This document shows positions 60,301 through 64,000 of a stretch of 64,000 nt of DNA, in pieces. The notes beneath the pieces are model-generated. The model did not search any database. It was given only the letters and a program-made list of their open reading frames with translations, and had not been told where the DNA came from. How positions within the stretch are numbered: the stretch's first letter is position 1; every line of letters starts with the position of its first letter. This stretch comes from a virus, in IMG/VR virus record IMGVR_UViG_3300033064_005393, positions 1-64,000 of that record; one strand, written 5' to 3'. The position numbers were made by a program, and so were the translations under genes.

Positions 60301-62458
60301 TGAATATGACCTATCTCGTCTTTACGGGTTGTCCAGTGGAGGACCTAAGGTTAGAGGTTACTATAAAATGAACGTACCGATACAACCTTACACTTCAGGT
60401 ACGGATTGGAGATTACCCAGACACAATTTGATACCAAACAACGCTGGTACGTCAAATGGATTTTTATTTTTCGGTAGTTACAGTTTTACACCAGGAAGTA
60501 ACTATCAAAGTTATTTAACTAAAAATCACTTAGATTATTCTTGTTTAGATACATCAAACACAAGATTGGGTAATGGAAATAACAATAATTACTCATCTTT
60601 ATTTAGTTCAACGAACCAATCATTGACCTTAAATAGTTCGGTAACATCTTGGGATAAAATGATAAATTTTGGATCTCCGTCTAATGATTTCAGAAATGGT
60701 TATTCTAATTTAGAAATTATTGAAGGTGGTACGGTGATAATGTCAGACGACTCATCCCCAAGTTTGATTGCAAGTGATAATCCTGATAGAAATAATTACA
60801 AGTATTTTTCACCAACATATTTTACACAATATCCAACTGATACTTTACCAATGACAAGCTCATCCAAAATCGTTATGAGAGCTGAGAGACTGCCAAGTTC
60901 AGATGTTAGGGACAGAAGATTTGTTTTACATCAAAATGGTGCATTTGCGATGTATCAATTGAGTGATGGTGGTGAGTCATCTTTATTGGTCCCAACATAT
61001 ACAACAGGAACTGAAACTAACGGGGATCTATCAGATGATTTTGCAGAAGACGGAGGAAATGTTGCACAAACTGTTTTAGCGACATTTAATTGTGAAAGTA
61101 TGGTTCCGTTAAAATGTTACTCAGGAGACGGAGAAAATTTTGACGTAAGACCGTTGACTGACGATTGTTATTACGTTGGTGATGCTCAACAAGGAGTCAC
61201 AAAGATGTATAAGGGTTGTTACTACTTACTTCAAAGAAACTTCTTTATTGCTGCTGACTTTAACATATTCGCAGAATGGAGACAAAGGTTTAGATTTATG
61301 TTTGCACTTTGTAGGGGTGTTGTTTCTTTAACTTTCACTAATAATTGGATTAATGGTGGACTTTATATGTATAGTTTCTTCAAAGATGACATTTATAATC
61401 AACCATTAAGTGCCACAACATATAATAGTTTACCCACTTACAAATATTGTAGAAATTGTGTTGCATTTGGTGAAACAAACAACCAATTCTTCTATAGGGC
61501 AAGTCCATATAATGAAGGAACAGATCAATTCACAGGTAAACCATCACCAACTAAAAACGACGGAGATCCATATAGTGCTCAGAATCTTAGACTTTTAGGT
61601 AACCCTACAACTTTAATGGACTTAGGACCAAAGGATCAATTGTTAGCTGAGGTTTGTTTAAGTGGTGATTTTGATGGTTATGTAGCAAACCAAGTTCCGT
61701 CTACTACTTATCAAGAAACTGCGGATCTTTTACAATTATTTGCTATAAGTAGGTTGTCGAATTCAAATCTACTTGAATTATGGACTAGTACAGGTGACTC
61801 TTCGATACAAAGTTTATTTAGTAGATCGAAAGACAGATTGGATGGTGATATAGTTCAACTACTAAGTATCAATTCAGAGTTAGGTGTTAAACCATATACT
61901 GGTGACAATTATGGTGATAGTAATTTGTCATTTACAAATAACCCTGTGGGACCAACCTTAGGTTTATTTTTCTCAGCAAATACTATTACACGTGATTTAA
62001 TAACACCTGGGAGAATTACGTTCCAAGATTCTACGACAAGTTATTTAATAAATTACTATGGATTCGAAGATCAAACGGTACCATATCAGGCTTGGAAAAT
62101 AGACCCTGCAGGTGGAACAATTTTCGGTACACAATTAAACGATTGGAGTGCTAAATACAGTACCGATATTACAGTAATAAAATATCAGAGTGTTGATAGA
62201 CTATTGGGTGGAAATACATCATCTCAACAACCAACATTCCCATCTGAAGTAACTACACCTACCACTCAAATTCCTGGATTTATTTATAATACTCAATCTA
62301 CAGGGGGAATAAATCCGACAATCACACCTAAGAATACTTTGAGTGGTCCATTACCCGGATCAATGATTACGGGGGCACCTTTCTTCTTCTATTTTGGATT
62401 AAGAAGAGGTAAGACTGCTATGAATAAATTTATAACTACTTATCTGATAGGTGCATAA
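57392..62458 (+). CDS. large virion protein with membrane-spanning segment
   Basis: No exact family recognised. Residues 1-180 have two regulatory-like beta folds, GRVFANGGTGVPNARISIFIP (49-69) and SGDFMIVGVPLGQQQIFMDL (149-169), as in carboxypeptidase-regulatory domains. Residues 520-586 are a long hydrophobic stretch of about three helices (IFFLFNILLTIFTPVILSLI through VINAVIGVIFLICLAIRAI), and a Cys-rich patch follows (CDACDC near 614). The rest is beta-rich and aromatic. A virion protein with true membrane helices would be unusual and could enter the host envelope. Position after gp6 suggests baseplate or fibre. It is coupled to the next gene (TAATG). Confidence 0.6.
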   Translation: MPKSYRIRTQPGVDKSIQVQVEQDFDFLEILSLKLRQEDVYTRFCADYGVVVGRVFANGGTGVPNARISIFIPLDNLDVEDPIISTLYPYTSVDQKNEDGYRYNLLPYRPSYRGHSATGTFPDVQDVLTRSEVLEVYEKYYKYTTKTNESGDFMIVGVPLGQQQIFMDLDLSDMGCFSLRPQDLIRTGLGVVEQFDGTQFRSSQDLASLPQIVTSAADIDVGSFWGQEDLCNIGITRLDFDLEGLGVKIEPTAVFMGSIFSSEDADSIRKNCKPTSEGGNLCDLITGEGTIQSIRQTILVDENGDPVLEEFKLANGGKIIDTDGAFLVEVPMNMDYVITNEFGEQILSNDPSVGIPTTGKYRFKVKFQAEVESVPTPFQQFLPILGTAQRANFIIPQIREYGWSGTSANPGIDPDSLSDSDSPNYNVNYTANTQWQQYNKSYSFSVDWNDYADKPAAIACEDFFYKMKYNKVYTPSVLIDEYRKGSGRAKFIGIKEITERSCRTTNNPFPVTEGLRNFDLIFFLFNILLTIFTPVILSLILIGHIICFIWPVLRFILNVVINAVIGVIFLICLAIRAITFGLLKLKCSRIRTVNIPKNCPLTSIPLPNLSYPDCDACDCESRPAGQAENLPEGVDNSTVLFNANQYEFYDRLIALDGDDEIKESWMAKYQYGFQSSMAGFDDGENNYDFTKAPFMDDDRDAGGNPFTKYKTWSADLPLPERMNLFNVKSKYHTNGGWNQITVKVNPNNPSNAALFHKDNVLAIVCDPETLNLFPTGQILTFQNVDNSVDPNISGFTTGYTKTGTFGATVVNANASNVGLAATRTYQITGTTEGLVQDGTGQYIVQYKFPSDVEYYQVITAQTVSSYTDVTQSVGGPMPFAGTESAYNNISNTTQNNTFMRRFLFGYQRIRRFGTAVNDPYEYPDDNTTGFGDTGMFEQNGPNFQLNSDYRNHIVVFLVRGVDMYTDRQDIEYDLSRLYGLSSGGPKVRGYYKMNVPIQPYTSGTDWRLPRHNLIPNNAGTSNGFLFFGSYSFTPGSNYQSYLTKNHLDYSCLDTSNTRLGNGNNNNYSSLFSSTNQSLTLNSSVTSWDKMINFGSPSNDFRNGYSNLEIIEGGTVIMSDDSSPSLIASDNPDRNNYKYFSPTYFTQYPTDTLPMTSSSKIVMRAERLPSSDVRDRRFVLHQNGAFAMYQLSDGGESSLLVPTYTTGTETNGDLSDDFAEDGGNVAQTVLATFNCESMVPLKCYSGDGENFDVRPLTDDCYYVGDAQQGVTKMYKGCYYLLQRNFFIAADFNIFAEWRQRFRFMFALCRGVVSLTFTNNWINGGLYMYSFFKDDIYNQPLSATTYNSLPTYKYCRNCVAFGETNNQFFYRASPYNEGTDQFTGKPSPTKNDGDPYSAQNLRLLGNPTTLMDLGPKDQLLAEVCLSGDFDGYVANQVPSTTYQETADLLQLFAISRLSNSNLLELWTSTGDSSIQSLFSRSKDRLDGDIVQLLSINSELGVKPYTGDNYGDSNLSFTNNPVGPTLGLFFSANTITRDLITPGRITFQDSTTSYLINYYGFEDQTVPYQAWKIDPAGGTIFGTQLNDWSAKYSTDITVIKYQSVDRLLGGNTSSQQPTFPSEVTTPTTQIPGFIYNTQSTGGINPTITPKNTLSGPLPGSMITGAPFFFYFGLRRGKTAMNKFITTYLIGA

Positions 62459-64000
62459 TGAGTAACACGGATTCTGGTATATTATATATTCCTGGCTCTC
62501 TTAGATTTAAGAGTAACACAAACAAATCTTTGTTTGTGCAGGTTCCTTTGCAAAATGATTTTAGAGAATTTATTGAAGGTGACAGAAGTTCTTTGATAAA
62601 TCTTGAACAAATTTTTGAGGCAGAAAGACAAGGTAGTTCGAGATTTAGAGTGGCTGGTAAAATTACTAATATTTTTGATAACACAATAACAGGTAAAACT
62701 AATTACACTCCGTTTACCAACTCCCTTTATTACGTTGATGCTGTAAATTCTGTCAACACGGGAATTTGGAAAGGTTACCCTCAGTCAAGTGAGTTTTCTT
62801 TTTTTAGAACACAAGGAATAAGTGGACATACCACATACATTCCTAAAAGTGCTGGAACATATAACTATAATGTTTACTTGTCATATAATTATAGTAGTTC
62901 CACCACACAAGTTATGAGTTATAGAGACTCAGATTTAGGTGTTAGCGTTGATAATTTTATTTCAGGTGATGGTATCCCATTTGTTATCCAAAACAATCAA
63001 TTCGATGGAAAACCATATATCTATTTTTATTGTGCTACTCCACATAATTTACAAATAGGTCAGTATGTTGAATTATCCGTAACTTCAAATAATACTAACC
63101 TATTTCAAGTTTATGATTTGGGAGATGAAAATTTTGGTTCTGCTGAAACGGTTTTTGCTTTGTATGATATTGGTTACACCGCGTTAACAAATAATATAGG
63201 TGGAACCTTCAAAAGAATTGTTGATATTCAAAATAGTGGTGAAACAAAATCAAAATATTATGTTAGACTACACAAAATTTTAACAACACCTTCACAGTCT
63301 GATGTAACCAAAATGGGATTCGAAAATTCTATTTTCGCAAGTCAAAAAAAATTAGAATATTCTGCGTTGACACCAAACAACATAGAAAGGATATCTCAAA
63401 AAAATGACACTCAAAGTTTTTCATTTTCATTTGACGAAGACATAGACATAAGTGGACTTTTGGATTCTAATAAAAAACCAATAAAAGAACTTTTTGTAAC
63501 TGTAATAGAAAAGGGTTATATGGGTTGGTTCAACAAACCATATAACTCCACATTCTCAAGTGCTATTGATATTGGGTGGTCATTTAACTTTGAAAAGGAT
63601 ATGGTTTCTAACTGGTGGAACCACTCGTCTTATGACAACAAAGATGATATTCCTGTCAGTAGTTATACGATCAATGGTAGAACTTTCTTTTACAATCAGG
63701 ACCTACCCGTTGGACACGTAATCAAAGGTGATTTTTGTGAATATAATGAAACTGAACAACAAGAATATGTTCTATCAAAAATGTCACACAAGTTTTCATA
63801 CAACCCTGATGTTTTTCAGAATAACGACACCCCTGAATTTCCTTCAGGTTATGCATACCAAACACATTATTCAATTCCGATCAGACAGTATTCAACATAT
63901 ATAGAATCTGCTGAACCTCAAGAAGTTGATAATCTTCCTGATTGGGCGTATTACTCTCAATATTATGAAGCTTGGTATTGGAGGGATATCTACACATATG
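62458..64000 (+). CDS. partial large structural protein, cut by window end
   Basis: The frame opens with ATG 62458 overlapping the previous stop and runs without a stop to the edge, at least 514 residues. It starts SNTDSGILYIPGSLRFKSNT and is rich in Ser, Tyr, Asn and Phe with beta-strand alternation (SFSFDEDIDISGLLDS, VTVIEKGYMGWFNKPYNS), typical of tail fibre or baseplate arm proteins. No family recognised. Cotranscribed with the preceding gene. Confidence 0.65.
   Translation, partial: MSNTDSGILYIPGSLRFKSNTNKSLFVQVPLQNDFREFIEGDRSSLINLEQIFEAERQGSSRFRVAGKITNIFDNTITGKTNYTPFTNSLYYVDAVNSVNTGIWKGYPQSSEFSFFRTQGISGHTTYIPKSAGTYNYNVYLSYNYSSSTTQVMSYRDSDLGVSVDNFISGDGIPFVIQNNQFDGKPYIYFYCATPHNLQIGQYVELSVTSNNTNLFQVYDLGDENFGSAETVFALYDIGYTALTNNIGGTFKRIVDIQNSGETKSKYYVRLHKILTTPSQSDVTKMGFENSIFASQKKLEYSALTPNNIERISQKNDTQSFSFSFDEDIDISGLLDSNKKPIKELFVTVIEKGYMGWFNKPYNSTFSSAIDIGWSFNFEKDMVSNWWNHSSYDNKDDIPVSSYTINGRTFFYNQDLPVGHVIKGDFCEYNETEQQEYVLSKMSHKFSYNPDVFQNNDTPEFPSGYAYQTHYSIPIRQYSTYIESAEPQEVDNLPDWAYYSQYYEAWYWRDIYTY

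Noticed and set aside
1-64000. tRNA genes, rRNA, insertion sequences, integrase or attachment sites
   Set aside because: I looked for cloverleaf-like stretches in the gaps and for transposase or integrase motifs in the proteins and saw none; the gaps are too short to hide most of these.

Overview
The window is a 64 kb segment of a large, AT-rich tailed phage genome with a T4-like contractile tail. It encodes a sheath, tube, tape measure, gp6-, gp25- and gp53-type baseplate wedge proteins, and a T4-like replication set: family B DNA polymerase, gp32-type ssDNA-binding protein, UvsX recombinase, RNase H/FEN exonuclease and DnaB-type helicase. Clues to the host are indirect but agree on Bacteroidota, probably flavobacteria. 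Leaders are A-rich and lack obvious Shine-Dalgarno sequences. The ribonucleotide reductase pairs an ATP-cone on NrdB with a short NrdA lacking one, a layout known from Flavobacteriia. One promoter also fits the Bacteroidota consensus.

Layout. (1) 1-13517, minus strand: about 18 tightly coupled genes. They hold at least five glycosyltransferases, a GDP-mannose 3,5-epimerase-like enzyme, a nucleotide-sugar dehydrogenase, two HAD-like proteins, PhoH, dUTPase and a DEDD exonuclease, followed upstream by five unknown proteins. (2) 13574-19777, plus strand: a cysteine-rich virion-like protein, two tandem paralogues and the DNA polymerase. (3) 19772-24604, minus strand: a small protein, a neck-like protein, a superoxide dismutase fused to an uncharacterised (possibly nuclease) domain, and an SNF2 helicase. 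(4) 24651-46769, plus strand: neck and tail genes, sheath, HAD protein, tube, a gp26-like chaperone with a probable +1 frameshift, tape measure and giant baseplate proteins. A 50-codon ribbon-helix-helix-like gene lies antisense before the sheath. (5) 46888-54923: SSB, UvsX, exonuclease, helicase, NrdB and NrdA. (6) 55013-64000: gp25, gp6 and two very large structural proteins, the last cut by the window edge.

Regulation can be read from the sequence. Fourteen genes, nearly all virion-type, carry the heptamer TATTTAT upstream, in eight cases exactly 14-15 nt before the start codon on either strand. I infer this to be the late promoter; it resembles the T4 late element TATAAATA read on the opposite strand. 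DNA polymerase, SSB, the SNF2 helicase and the glycosyltransferase operon instead have sigma70-like boxes of the TTGACA/TATACT type. Five intrinsic terminators separate units. The most noteworthy points are the two promoter classes, the +1 frameshift before the tape measure, the late-promoter superoxide dismutase fusion next to a reductase whose relatives are activated by superoxide, and virion proteins with OmpA-like, glucosaminidase-like and membrane-spanning segments.
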